Positions 1-9,095 of a DNA stretch of 64,000 nt are shown here, in pieces. Both the position numbers and the translations under genes were made by a program. The notes below the pieces were generated by a model. The model made no database searches and was not told where the DNA came from. It worked only from the letters and a program-made list of their open reading frames with translations. The DNA comes from Pseudomonas pharyngis. GTDB taxonomy: Bacteria > Pseudomonadota > Gammaproteobacteria > Pseudomonadales > Pseudomonadaceae. Position 1 is the stretch's first letter, and each line of letters starts with the position of its first letter. The stretch lies in assembly GCF_021602345.1 (NCBI RefSeq), contig NZ_BQID01000014.1, positions 1 to 64,000 of the forward strand, in the 5' to 3' direction.

Positions 1-1262
1 GCCCCCAACCCCACCACTGTCATGCTGGAATAAAGCATGTAAACGCACAAGCCAAAAAACAGCAGCGGCAAAGCCGGATAAAACGGCACCCTGACCGGCC
101 GGGGGATCTCGGGGAAACGCCGCCGCAGAATGATCAACGCCAGGCTGCTCAAGCTCAAAAACAACCAGTACACCGGTGTCAGGTACTCGACCATGGTGTT
201 GAAACCGCTCTGGGTAAAACTGCCAAACAACACCAGCAACAACGCGACTGCCCCCTCCGCCAGCAACGCCTTGCGCGGCACGCCGTCGCGTTCGTCCCAT
301 TCACCGAAGCGGCGCAGTTGCGGCACATCGCGGGCGGCGGCGTAGGTGGTGCGGGCGCCGACCAGCAAGGTCGAGTTGATGGTGGCGATGGCCGCGATGC
401 CGACCATCAGCAGGATCAGCAAAACACCGGGGGCACCGAAAGCGCGGTTCAACAGTTCCACCGCCGGCGCGTTGCTCGCCGCCAGGCCTTCGAATCCCAG
501 CCCTTGGACGAACGCCCAGTTCAGCGCCAGATAGATCGCCATCAGCACTGTTAGCGCACCGAGCATGGCGATGAAGATCCCGCGTCGACCGTCGCGCACT
601 TCGGCGGACAATGTCGCGGCATCGCTCCAGCCGCCGAAGGCCAGAAACACAAAGATCATCGCCGCTGAAAATCCCGCCGCGCCAGTGTGTTCGGGCACGA
701 CCGGATCGCTGGGCAGCGCGGGTTCGATCCCTTGCCACGCCAGCCAGACCCCGGCGCTGGCGATGCTCAGAAACCCGAGAGCAAGCAGCCCGACCAACAC
801 AGTCTGAGTAATGAAACCGATGTGCTTGCCCGTCAGATTCAACAGCACCAACGCGGCAATGATCGCACCGGCAAACACTCCCGATCCGTAATGCCCCAAC
901 GGCACGACCGCATTGAAGTAGTCGGCAAACATGAACGCCGACAACGCGATCCACCCGGTGTGCATCACCGAGAATCGCGACCAGGCAAACAGGAAACCCA
1001 TGCGCTCGCCGTAAGCGGTGCGCAGGAAATGATAGTCACCGCCCGGATGCGGGAACGCGGTGGCCATCTCGGCAAAGCACAAGGCCCCGGCCATCGACGC
1101 CAATCCGCCGAGCACCCAGACCCAATAGAAATGTTCCGGCCCGACGTTCAAGGCAACGGTCGGTGCGGTTTTGAGAATATCGGTGGTGATGACCATGCCC
1201 AGCGTGATCAGCAATGCCTGGAACACCGGCAGGTGCCGCTTGGGGCCATTGGTTTGAGTCAT
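1..1262 (-). CDS. APC-superfamily amino acid permease (3' part missing)
   Basis: Inner-membrane amino acid/polyamine transporter of the APC superfamily. Reading back from the ATG at 1262 gives 420 codons with no stop, so the C-terminus lies beyond the window edge. The protein is a series of long hydrophobic segments. The first helix carries a polar break typical of APC carriers, and FAEMATAFPHPGGDYHFLR matches the conserved APC region after TM2 (the E-x-A-x-x-P-x-x-G pattern). It starts 43 bases beyond the TonB receptor stop on the same strand, so it may be co-transcribed with that receptor. The substrate cannot be read from sequence. The family assignment is secure; the specificity is unknown. 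Confidence 0.85.
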   Translation of the reverse strand, partial: MTQTNGPKRHLPVFQALLITLGMVITTDILKTAPTVALNVGPEHFYWVWVLGGLASMAGALCFAEMATAFPHPGGDYHFLRTAYGERMGFLFAWSRFSVMHTGWIALSAFMFADYFNAVVPLGHYGSGVFAGAIIAALVLLNLTGKHIGFITQTVLVGLLALGFLSIASAGVWLAWQGIEPALPSDPVVPEHTGAAGFSAAMIFVFLAFGGWSDAATLSAEVRDGRRGIFIAMLGALTVLMAIYLALNWAFVQGLGFEGLAASNAPAVELLNRAFGAPGVLLILLMVGIAAIATINSTLLVGARTTYAAARDVPQLRRFGEWDERDGVPRKALLAEGAVALLLVLFGSFTQSGFNTMVEYLTPVYWLFLSLSSLALIILRRRFPEIPRPVRVPFYPALPLLFFGLCVYMLYSSMTVVGLG

Positions 1263-1304
1263 GAAGGTTCCCGCTGATGATCCGCCATCCATGGCGGAAA
1301 AGAC

Positions 1305-3692
1305 TCAGAAGCCGTAGGTGGCGGTGGCGTAGTAATACGCGCCGTTGGTGCCGATCGGCGACAGCACGTCGTACGGCAGGTTGCCGCCGTAGTTGATGGC
1401 CGAGCCGGAGCGTTCCGGGTAGTTGTCGGTCAGGTTGTTGCCGCCAAGAGCGATGCTGAATTTCGGGGTGAATTTGTAGGTCACCTCGGCGTCCAGCTGC
1501 CACACCGCGCCGTAGGTTTGCTCAGGCTGCGAGTCGCCGAAATCGAACACCCGGGTGGTCTCGCCCTGACGGGTCAGACGCCCGAGCAAACCCCAATGTT
1601 CGCTGGTCCAGTTGGCGGAAAACACGAAACGATCCTTGGGCGCAGCATCGGTCAGGGTGTTGCGTTCCTCGACGCCCACCAGCGCGTCATTGCCGATCCC
1701 TAAGGCGGTCAGCTGCGACGGCGTGCCCTTGGTGCTGGTGACCTTGGTGTGGTTGTAGGTGTACGCGGTAGTCAGACCCAGTTGCCCGTCGTAGAACGGC
1801 TGATGGTAGTTGAGCACCAGTTCGGCGCCGTCAGTGCGGGTGTCGGCGGCATTGGTGAAGAAGTTGACGTCGTGCACGCCCGGCACGCCGAAGTTGTCAT
1901 TGATGTAGCTTTCCAGCGCGTCGCTGCCGATTCGTTGAGACAGCGTGATGCGGTCTTTGACGTCGATGCGGAACACGTCCAGCGACGCATCGAAGCGTTC
2001 GTTCAACTGGAACGTCAGGCCGAGGCTGAAGTTCTTCGAGGTTTCCGGATCGAGTTTTTCCGCGCCCAGGGCACGGGCAATCGGGTCGTTGACCGACAAC
2101 ACGCGGATGTCGGTGAGCGTGCCGCCGTCGCCGAAGTTGCTGGTGGTGTTCTGGAAGCCGCTCTGGACCAGCGACGGCGCGCGGAAGTTGTTCGACACCG
2201 CACCGCGCAACGCCCATTGATCGGTCAGTTTGTAGCGACCGCTGAGCTTGCCGGTGAGTTTGCTCCCGGCGTCGTCGTAATGTTCCCAGCGCGTGGCGGC
2301 GTCGACGAAGAAGCGGTCGGTGAGATCACCGGACAATTCGGCGTAGGTGCCGAACACGTTGCGATCCAGATCCGACTCTTCACTCGGGCGCAGACCGTTG
2401 GCGCCATCGGCTCCGGAGCCAATGTAGGAGGCCTCGTCCCCGGCGAAGGTCAGGTAGTTTTCGTAGCGATATTCGCCGCCCACCGCCAGCACGAACGAGC
2501 GGCCGCCGAGGCGCAATTCGCGGCTGAAATCCAGGTTGGTGGTGGTCTGGCGCAGCTCGTAATCGCCGGTGTCGAAACGGGTCGGCGAGTCTGCGCCGAG
2601 GCTGACGTTGAGGGTGCGGCGGGTCGCCGATTCGAAGCGGTTGCGGCCGTGGGTGACGCTGCTGTCGAAATCCCAGTCGTCGCCGATCAGGCCTTTGTAG
2701 CCGGCGGTGGCGGAGATGTCGGTGTTGTCACCCAACGATTGCGGCAAGTAGCCGTTGGGATAGAACTGCGGCTGCTCGGACGGGTAGCGATAGAACTCGG
2801 CGCCGGTGGTGTGGCGTTCGTTGTAGGTGCCGAAGCTGTAGGCCTTGCCGCCGGCCAACGGCAATTCTCCGTTGAACCAGGCGTTGACGTCCCGCGCCAC
2901 GCCGTCCCCCATCACGTAGTTGCGCTGGCCCGGGGTGTCGGCGAAGCCGTCGTAGCCGGCGCGGTTGGTCGGGTTGCGATCCTTGTACTCGGTGCCGCCA
3001 CGAATGAAGCCGCCCTCCTCGCCCAGCCGCGTACCGATCTTGGCCGTGGTCACGCTGTTCTGGCCGTCGGTGGTGGTTTTGCCGATGGCGTCCTGGTGGG
3101 TGTGGTAGGCGCCGTAACTGGTGGAGACTTCACCGCCTTCGGGGGCGTCGTCGAGGATGATGTTGATCACCCCGGCAATCGCGTCCGAGCCGTACTGCGC
3201 ACCCGCGCCGTCGCGAAGTACTTCGATGCGTTTGATCGCGCTGATCGGGATCGAGTTGAAATCCACCGGCGCCGTGCCGCGCCCGATTTTCGACGAGTCG
3301 TTGACCACTGCCGAGGTGTGGCGGCGCTTGCCGTTGACCAGCACCAGCACCTGATCCGGGCTCATGCCGCGCAGCTGTGCGGCGCGCACGTGGTCGGCGC
3401 CGCCGGAGTTGGACTGGCGCGGAAAACTGAACGACGGCAACAGCGTCTGCAACGCCTGGCCCAACTCACCGCCACTGGCGCCGGCGGTCTTCAAATCCTC
3501 GGCAGTCAAGACATCCACCGGCACCGGCGAATCCAGCACCGTGCGTGCGGTGCCCCGGGTGCCGGTGACCAGCACGGTACCCAGCCGTGTGTCATCGTCG
3601 ACGCGCGCGGAAGTCTCTTCGGCTTGCGCAGGAAGTTGCCAGATTGCACTGACAACAGCGATGGCGAGTAATGAACGCGAACGGTGAATCAT
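1305..3692 (-). CDS. TonB-dependent outer-membrane receptor
   Basis: Outer-membrane gated channel of 795 aa. The start at 3692 (MIHRSRSLLAIAVVSAIWQ) is chosen over an in-frame ATG 75 bases upstream because it has an AGGAGC ribosome site and begins a clean signal peptide ending at AQA. Then come a TonB-box-like segment (LGTVLVTGTRG), a plug domain with QVLVLVNGKRRH and the VEVLRDGAGAQYGSDAIAGVINI signature, and a beta-barrel ending in aromatic F (YATATYGF). The iteron-like 'RGTARTVLDSPVPVDV' plug start resembles receptors for non-siderophore substrates. It has no STN domain, so it is not a FecI-type signal transducer. It lies downstream of two ABC importers and a molybdoenzyme, so the cargo may be the same nutrient rather than iron; that is inference. 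Confidence 0.92.
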   Translation of the reverse strand: MIHRSRSLLAIAVVSAIWQLPAQAEETSARVDDDTRLGTVLVTGTRGTARTVLDSPVPVDVLTAEDLKTAGASGGELGQALQTLLPSFSFPRQSNSGGADHVRAAQLRGMSPDQVLVLVNGKRRHTSAVVNDSSKIGRGTAPVDFNSIPISAIKRIEVLRDGAGAQYGSDAIAGVINIILDDAPEGGEVSTSYGAYHTHQDAIGKTTTDGQNSVTTAKIGTRLGEEGGFIRGGTEYKDRNPTNRAGYDGFADTPGQRNYVMGDGVARDVNAWFNGELPLAGGKAYSFGTYNERHTTGAEFYRYPSEQPQFYPNGYLPQSLGDNTDISATAGYKGLIGDDWDFDSSVTHGRNRFESATRRTLNVSLGADSPTRFDTGDYELRQTTTNLDFSRELRLGGRSFVLAVGGEYRYENYLTFAGDEASYIGSGADGANGLRPSEESDLDRNVFGTYAELSGDLTDRFFVDAATRWEHYDDAGSKLTGKLSGRYKLTDQWALRGAVSNNFRAPSLVQSGFQNTTSNFGDGGTLTDIRVLSVNDPIARALGAEKLDPETSKNFSLGLTFQLNERFDASLDVFRIDVKDRITLSQRIGSDALESYINDNFGVPGVHDVNFFTNAADTRTDGAELVLNYHQPFYDGQLGLTTAYTYNHTKVTSTKGTPSQLTALGIGNDALVGVEERNTLTDAAPKDRFVFSANWTSEHWGLLGRLTRQGETTRVFDFGDSQPEQTYGAVWQLDAEVTYKFTPKFSIALGGNNLTDNYPERSGSAINYGGNLPYDVLSPIGTNGAYYYATATYGF

Positions 3693-4078
3693 GCGACAGC
3701 TCCTTGAATCGCAGTTAATAACCGGCCGCTGCCGAATCATGAAGTGTCGGCAATCGGTGCACGGCAATTTCTGCTGTAGTTTTGATATTCAGAAAGGCAG
3801 CCAGGTGTGTTGAACAACTATCGGCTGTTAGAGCGCAAGAACCCCAAAGTTAGTAGAACCCCCTGTTTACCGATGCTAGACGAGCGGTCCTCTGCCGCAA
3901 AAGAACCAATAACGCTTAGGTTATGCCCGACGAACGGAGTGTTGCCTGAGCAACACTTGTGTTTGCGCAACAACATGAATACCCAACTAACCAACAACTA
4001 ATCACGCACAAAAACACACTCCACGTTGTTGTAGAGAGCATTATTAATCTGTGTTTTTCGGTGCGAAGTTAGATGCCG
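3693..4078. other. 386-bp intergenic region with a perfect palindrome
   Basis: No credible gene is seen here. The stretch is AT-richer than its flanks and separates the molybdoenzyme gene from the TonB receptor, so it probably holds the receptor promoter. Positions 3938-3957 form a perfect inverted repeat, with 8-base arms AGTGTTGC and GCAACACT around CTGA. There is no T-run beside it, so I read it as a possible operator rather than a terminator. A 64-codon open frame at 3807-4001 has no ribosome site and no recognisable features. Confidence 0.5.
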
Positions 4079-4744
4079 TCAGTCGAAGTCCTTTTCCCGC
4101 CAGGCATCTTTGGCAATGTCCAGCGCATCGCCGCTGAAACGCTGTTCAATGAACGGATCGGCGTGCAAGTGAAAGCCGTTGCGCTCCCAGAAGCCAGGTT
4201 GTTCCTGATCGGTGAATTCGAGCCCGCGCAGCCATTTCGCACTTTTCCAGAAGTACCGCCCCGCCACCACCAGCCGCAGCGGCCAGCCATGCTGCGCGGT
4301 CAGCGGCTGACCGTCGTAATGGGTGGCCAGCAGGCTGTGCGGGTGCAGCAGGTCATCGAGACGAAGGTTGGTCTGGTAATCGTGATCGGCGTGGGCCATG
4401 ACGAAGGATGATGTCGGCCGAATGTCCAGGGCCTGCAACAGGTCTTGCAGGTGCACGCCGCTCCAGCGGGTGTCGAACTTCGACCAGCGTGTCACGCAAT
4501 GAATGTCGCATTGCAACGAGCGTTGTGGCAGCGCTTGCAGATCGGCGTAGGTCAGCTCGACCGGGTTGGCCAAAGTGCCGAACAGTCGTAGCGACCACGT
4601 CGCCAGGTCATACGCCGGCACCTCGCCTTCGTGCAGGATTGGGAAACGCTCCGTGAGCACCTGCCCCGGCGGCAGCCGTTCGCCCAGCGCCACATCGGCT
4701 TTCGGCGAACGGCTCTTGCGCAGGCGCGCAGCCTTGTCGTGCAT
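4079..4744 (-). CDS. Sulfite-oxidase-like molybdopterin oxidoreductase
   Basis: A 221-aa protein made almost entirely of the oxidoreductase molybdopterin-binding domain (sulfite oxidase/YedY fold). The Mo-coordinating cysteine is C83 in the motif CVTRWS, and the downstream HGWPLRLVVAGRYFWKSAKWL block is typical of the family. It has no Tat signal and no heme or dimerisation domain, so this is the short cytoplasmic 'sulfite oxidase-like' type. The start has a GAGGA ribosome site, and the gene begins 9 bases after the binding-protein gene, so it is the last gene of the tight operon. The substrate is unknown; an oxyanion or S-oxide is plausible from the family. Confidence 0.88.
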   Translation of the reverse strand: MHDKAARLRKSRSPKADVALGERLPPGQVLTERFPILHEGEVPAYDLATWSLRLFGTLANPVELTYADLQALPQRSLQCDIHCVTRWSKFDTRWSGVHLQDLLQALDIRPTSSFVMAHADHDYQTNLRLDDLLHPHSLLATHYDGQPLTAQHGWPLRLVVAGRYFWKSAKWLRGLEFTDQEQPGFWERNGFHLHADPFIEQRFSGDALDIAKDAWREKDFD

Positions 4745-4753
4745 GTCGATTCC

Positions 4754-5809
4754 TCAGTTCGCCACGGGAATCCACGGTGCCCGCGCGACATTGGCGGTGT
4801 CACCGAAGGCCGGCAGTTTTTGCCCGAGGTCGCGCACGTTTTTCACGTCCAGATCCAGCAGTTGCTGACGGGTAATGAGAGTCGGCGGCACCAGCACCTT
4901 GTGCCCCGGATTTTCCCCGGCAATCAGCATCGCCAGACTGCGCACGCTGATCGCCCCGGCCACTTGCGGATTGACCGCAGCGGTGGCGGCCCAGGCGCTG
5001 TCCGGTTCTTTCATGATCTGGATGTCGGCAGTGGAAATATCGGCGCTGTAGATCTTCACCTTGCGGCTCAGACCGGCCTCATCGACGGCGATCTTCGCGC
5101 CTTTGGCGAACTCGTCGAACGGCGCGAAGATCACGCTGATCCCCGGATTGGCCCGCAACACGGCGCTGGCCTGATCCGCCACCGAGTTGGCAATCGGCGG
5201 ATTGAGCGTGCCGAAGCGCGCCTTCTCGATGATCCCCGGATTGCTCGCCTTGACCTGGCTCCAGATCTCGTCGCGGCGCTCCATCGGCGTGAAGCCGCTG
5301 ATGTAGACATACCCGGCGTCGAAGCGGGTGCCGTTGTCCTTGAGCGCTTGATCGAGTGCCAGCCGCGCCAGTGCGTGGTGATCCTGCTCGACCTGAGTCA
5401 CTTGCGGCGTGTTCAGGTCGACGTCGAATGCGACGACCTTGATGCCTTTGGCCAGCGCCCGCTCAATCGGCCCTTTGAGGGTTTCCGCCAGCCCCAGTTG
5501 CACGATGATCCCGTCGACACCGAGATCGGCGGCCTGATCGATCATCTCGCCCTGGCTCGCCGCCTGTTGCCGCGCGTCGAACACCCGCAGGTTGGCGCCC
5601 AGCGCTTCGGTCTGTTTCTCCACCCCGCGCAGATAGGCTTCAGGGAAATCCCCGGAGAACAGATAGCCCACCAGCGCGATCTGTACCTGACCTTTATCGA
5701 ACGGCGCCGGCGCACCGGGCAAGGCCTTGGCCTGGGCATTGAAGGCCAGCGCCGAGAGCAGCGCCCCGGCGAGGCAATGACGTGCGAACTGTTTGATTGA
5801 ACCGTGCAT
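4754..5809 (-). CDS. Sugar-type ABC transporter, periplasmic binding protein
   Basis: 351-aa periplasmic binding protein of the type I (RbsB/LacI-like) fold. The signal peptide ends near ALAFNAQAKA, and VDGIIVQLG..KGIKVVAFDVD matches the family's ligand-site segments. It is the ligand-recognition subunit for the permease and ATPase genes immediately upstream. An AAGGA ribosome site precedes the ATG, and the gap to the permease stop is 31 bases. RbsB-family proteins bind pentoses, hexoses, autoinducer-2 or related polyols. Nothing in the sequence fixes the ligand, and the company of a MetNIQ-like system, a dioxygenase and a molybdoenzyme suggests an unusual, perhaps sulfur-bearing, compound. 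Confidence 0.88.
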   Translation of the reverse strand: MHGSIKQFARHCLAGALLSALAFNAQAKALPGAPAPFDKGQVQIALVGYLFSGDFPEAYLRGVEKQTEALGANLRVFDARQQAASQGEMIDQAADLGVDGIIVQLGLAETLKGPIERALAKGIKVVAFDVDLNTPQVTQVEQDHHALARLALDQALKDNGTRFDAGYVYISGFTPMERRDEIWSQVKASNPGIIEKARFGTLNPPIANSVADQASAVLRANPGISVIFAPFDEFAKGAKIAVDEAGLSRKVKIYSADISTADIQIMKEPDSAWAATAAVNPQVAGAISVRSLAMLIAGENPGHKVLVPPTLITRQQLLDLDVKNVRDLGQKLPAFGDTANVARAPWIPVAN

Positions 5810-5840
5810 GGATCTTTCCTTGAAGCTTCAATGAACCGGC

Positions 5841-6866
5841 TCAGCGCGCCCGATGCGCGAGGCCGAAGGTGAACATCAGGGCCAGCACCAGCACCAGTCC
5901 CTTGACGAAATCCTGCGCGTAATACGGCGCGTTGAGCATGGTCAGGCCGTTGAGCAACGAGGCCACCAGCAGCGCGCCGACCAGCGTGCCGAACGCGTTG
6001 GGCTTCTTCGCCCCGAGCACGGCAAAACCGATCAGCGCAGCGCCCAGTGCATCGAGCACCAGACCATTGCCAGAGCTGACATCACCGCGCCCCAATCGCG
6101 CCGCCAGCAACAAACCGCCCAGCGAGGCCAGCAGCGCCGAGAGCACATAAGCCAGCAACTTGAAACGCTGCACCGGCGCACCGGCCAGACGCGCCGCCTG
6201 CTCGTTGCCGCCAATCGCATAGAACAGCCGGCCGATGCGCGTGCGCTCGAGAAACAGCCACACCGCCAGCGCGACAACCGCCGTGATCAACACCGGAATC
6301 GGCACGATGTCCCACAGTCGCCCGCGACCCAGTGCCAGAAACACCGCACTGAACGATCCTTCGGCTTCGTCGCCATTGGGCAGGGTCATGCCCACCGCAA
6401 TCGAGCGGCCGCCCGTGGGGATCAGTTGCACGCCGATCACCAGGAACATGCTGCCGAGCGTCGCGAGAATGTCCGGCACGCGCATCTTCACGATCAACCA
6501 GCCGTTGAGCAGCCCGACCAGTGCGCCACCCGCCAGGCTGATCAGCACCGCCGGCACCGCGCCCCAACCGAGCACCACCATCACGTAACTGGCGATCATC
6601 AGGCTCATCGCCGCCACCGCGCCGATCGACAGATCCAGCCCGCCCACGGCCATGGTCAGCGTCACGCCCAGCGCCAGCAGCGCGACAATCGATACCGATT
6701 GCAAAATGCTGAACAGGTTGCCGACCCGCAGGAACGCCGGTTCCGCCACACTGAAAAACACCACGATCAACGCCAGCACCCACAGCAGGCCGTAGCGGAT
6801 CAGCGCTTGCACGAATCGCTCGGACGGCGCCGGGGCGGATGACAACAGGGAACTCGAATCAGGCAC
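5841..6866 (-). CDS. Sugar-type ABC transporter permease (RbsC family)
   Basis: 341-aa inner-membrane permease of the RbsC/BPD_transp_2 family. It carries the characteristic GLDLSIGAVAAMS segment and the late LGGLLLAARLG and ALGAALIGFAVLGAKK blocks. I place the start at a GTG (6866) that overlaps the end of the ATPase gene by 8 bases and has an AAGGAG ribosome site 7 bases upstream. The open frame extends further upstream to an ATG, but that extension only re-reads the ATPase gene in another frame. It functions with the adjacent RbsA-like ATPase and periplasmic binding protein, by translational coupling. Confidence 0.9.
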   Translation of the reverse strand: MPDSSSLLSSAPAPSERFVQALIRYGLLWVLALIVVFFSVAEPAFLRVGNLFSILQSVSIVALLALGVTLTMAVGGLDLSIGAVAAMSLMIASYVMVVLGWGAVPAVLISLAGGALVGLLNGWLIVKMRVPDILATLGSMFLVIGVQLIPTGGRSIAVGMTLPNGDEAEGSFSAVFLALGRGRLWDIVPIPVLITAVVALAVWLFLERTRIGRLFYAIGGNEQAARLAGAPVQRFKLLAYVLSALLASLGGLLLAARLGRGDVSSGNGLVLDALGAALIGFAVLGAKKPNAFGTLVGALLVASLLNGLTMLNAPYYAQDFVKGLVLVLALMFTFGLAHRAR

Positions 6867-8415
6867 TCGCTCTACTCCTTGGCGCGGCGTGAACAACAGA
6901 ATTTTGCGGATCGCTGCCGGCCAGCCCTGCGACCAGAGTGGCGCGATCCAGCCCGGCACGCGGGTACTCGGCCACCACCGCGTGATCGCGCACCAGCAGA
7001 ATCCGGTCGGCGATCTCCAGCGCTTCATCGACATCCGAGCAGATCACCAGCGTGGCGCGGCCAGCGGCGCTGTCGCGCAGCAACTGGCCGATCTCGCGCC
7101 GGGCACGCACATCGACGCCCTGAAACGGCTCGTCGAGGATCAGCACCCTGCCCTCGCCGAGCAGCCAGCGACCGAGCACGACTTTCTGCTGATTGCCGCC
7201 GGACAACGCGCTCATCGGCACATCGATGCCGGCGGTCTTGATTCCCAGCGCCGAGACTTGCGCCTCCACCGCCGCCGCTTCGGCACGGTTGCGGATGAAA
7301 CCGCCACGGGTGAAGCGTTCGAGGAACGGCAAGGTCAGGGTTCGGCGCAATGAAAAATCCGCCACCAGCGATTGGCTCGCGCGATCTTCGGCGGCGAAGA
7401 ACACGCCATTCTGGATTGCCTGGCGTGGCGAGCCCGGTTGCCACTCGATGCCATCCAGTTGCAGAGAGCCGGACAACGGTTTGCGCAGCCCGAACAGCAC
7501 TTCGGCGATTTCGCTTTTGCCGGCGCCGAGCAATCCGGTCAGCACCACCACTTCGTTTTCGTGCAAGGTCAGATCGAAAGCCTGGGTGCGCGGCAGGATC
7601 TTCACGTCGCGCAGTTTCAGCACTTCGCGCCCCGCCGCTCGCGGTGCGTAGACGTGGGCTTCCAGCGCCTGACCAAGCATCGCTTCCAGTGCCTCGGGCA
7701 ATTGCAGGGCACTGAACTCACCGGCCAGTTGCCCGTCGCGCAATACCACGGCGCGGTCAGCCACTCGTTGCAGATCGGACAGGCGATGGGAGATGTACAG
7801 AATCGCCACGCCACGGCTGCGCAAGGTGTCGATCAGCCCGAACAGGCGCTGCGCTTCGGCATCCGACAGGGCCGCTGTCGGCTCGTCGAGAATCAACAGA
7901 CGTGGTTGCAGGGCGAAGGCGCGGGCCAGCACCACCAGTTGCCGCTCGGCCTGGCCGAGGTGTTCGATCGGCTGCTCCAGCGGCAGCACCAGCCCGAGGC
8001 CAGCGGCGATGCTCGCGGCGCGCTCCAGCAGGCGTCTGCGATTGAGCCAGAAGTCCGCATCGGGCCGGCACAGTTCATCGAGCAGCAGGTTTTCCGCCAC
8101 GCTCAAGCCGGGCGCGATGCCTTCATTGATCTGCTGATGAACCGCGACGATGCCAAAGCGGCGCGCCGACAGCGGCGAACTGAAATGCCGGGGCTGACCA
8201 TCGATCCAGATCTCGCCGCCATCGTGGGTCTGGCTGCCGGCGAGGATTTTCACCAGCGTCGATTTGCCCGCACCGTTGGCGCCGAGCAGCGCCACCACTT
8301 CGGCGGGAAAAATATCCAGGCTGACCCGGTCCAGCGCCCGGTTCGAGCCAAAGGTCTTGCTCAGTTCACGTACACGAATCAGTGGCTCGGAGACCACGGC
8401 GACAGGCGCACCCAT
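6859..8415 (-). CDS. Sugar-type ABC transporter ATPase, two nucleotide-binding domains (RbsA family)
   Basis: 518-aa ATPase with two fused ABC cassettes. Domain 1 has a canonical Walker A (GANGAGKST, near residue 42) and Walker B (LLILDEPTAAL) but a degenerate signature (LGQAERQLV). Domain 2 has the modified P-loop GLLGAGKSE and a good signature LSGGNQQKV. This asymmetry is normal for RbsA/XylG/MglA proteins. The ATG at 8415 follows AAGGAATTTT. The gene starts 8 bases after the metI-like stop and overlaps the permease start, so two importers of different classes share a transcript. No substrate can be deduced from this subunit. Confidence 0.92.
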   Translation of the reverse strand: MGAPVAVVSEPLIRVRELSKTFGSNRALDRVSLDIFPAEVVALLGANGAGKSTLVKILAGSQTHDGGEIWIDGQPRHFSSPLSARRFGIVAVHQQINEGIAPGLSVAENLLLDELCRPDADFWLNRRRLLERAASIAAGLGLVLPLEQPIEHLGQAERQLVVLARAFALQPRLLILDEPTAALSDAEAQRLFGLIDTLRSRGVAILYISHRLSDLQRVADRAVVLRDGQLAGEFSALQLPEALEAMLGQALEAHVYAPRAAGREVLKLRDVKILPRTQAFDLTLHENEVVVLTGLLGAGKSEIAEVLFGLRKPLSGSLQLDGIEWQPGSPRQAIQNGVFFAAEDRASQSLVADFSLRRTLTLPFLERFTRGGFIRNRAEAAAVEAQVSALGIKTAGIDVPMSALSGGNQQKVVLGRWLLGEGRVLILDEPFQGVDVRARREIGQLLRDSAAGRATLVICSDVDEALEIADRILLVRDHAVVAEYPRAGLDRATLVAGLAGSDPQNSVVHAAPRSRASA

Positions 8416-8423
8416 AAAATTCC

Positions 8424-9095
8424 TTAACGTCGATGAGCCAGCGAACGCACCAGTCGATCGCCCAGGCTTTGCACACCCTGGACGAGGATGACCAACACCA
8501 CGACGGTGGCAACCATCACTTCATTGTTGAATCGTTGATAGCCGTAGCGGATCGCCAGATCGCCCAGTCCACCGCCCCCGATCACCCCGGCCATGGAAGA
8601 AAAACCGATCAGCATCACCAGCGTCAGGGTGACGCCCGCCAGCAAGGCCGGCAGCGCTTCGGGCAACAGCACTTTGAAAATCACGTGGCGGATGTCACCG
8701 CCCATGGCGAGGACCGCTTCGATCCGGCCCTTTTCGACTTCGTCCAAAGCGTTCTCGACGATCCGCGCAAAAAACGGAAAGGCACCGATGGTGATTGGTA
8801 CCACGGCGGCGGTGCTGCCCAGTGTGGTGCCGACCACAAGGCGGGTCAGCGGGATCAGGGCAATCAGCATCACCACGAACGGCAGCGAACGACCGAGGTT
8901 GATCACCGCGCCCAAGGCCTGATTGAGCCTCGGCAACGGGTACAGACCCTGACGGCGGCTGATGAACAGCAACACCCCCAGCGGCAAACCGATCAGTAAC
9001 GTGAACAACCCGGCGAGCAGCACCATGTACAGGGTTTCGCCGGTAGCGTTGAGCACCAGTTGCAGGATTTCATTCCAGTCGATCACGCGGTTCAT
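8424..9095 (-). CDS. metI: MetI-like ABC transporter permease
   Basis: 223-aa inner-membrane permease of the D-methionine-type (MetI) family, with five or six hydrophobic segments. The coupling loop [20 protein letters not shown] (EAA motif with conserved G) lies mid-protein. The ATG overlaps the metN-like stop by 4 bases (ATGA). E. coli MetI is 217 aa, so the length fits. Pseudomonads carry several metNIQ sets. This one sits in an operon with a dioxygenase and a second importer rather than near methionine biosynthesis, so transport of methionine itself is only one option beside methionine sulfoxide or other thioether compounds. Confidence 0.9.
   Translation of the reverse strand: MNRVIDWNEILQLVLNATGETLYMVLLAGLFTLLIGLPLGVLLFISRRQGLYPLPRLNQALGAVINLGRSLPFVVMLIALIPLTRLVVGTTLGSTAAVVPITIGAFPFFARIVENALDEVEKGRIEAVLAMGGDIRHVIFKVLLPEALPALLAGVTLTLVMLIGFSSMAGVIGGGGLGDLAIRYGYQRFNNEVMVATVVVLVILVQGVQSLGDRLVRSLAHRR

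Noticed and set aside
1749-3671. 640-codon open frame on the plus strand opposite the TonB receptor
   Set aside because: It mirrors the receptor's codons (valine/glycine/alanine-rich, no domain), as happens opposite high-GC genes; the receptor has a signal peptide, plug and barrel.
3807-4001. 64-codon plus-strand frame in the intergenic region
   Set aside because: No ribosome site, unusual composition, crosses the palindrome; not gene-like.
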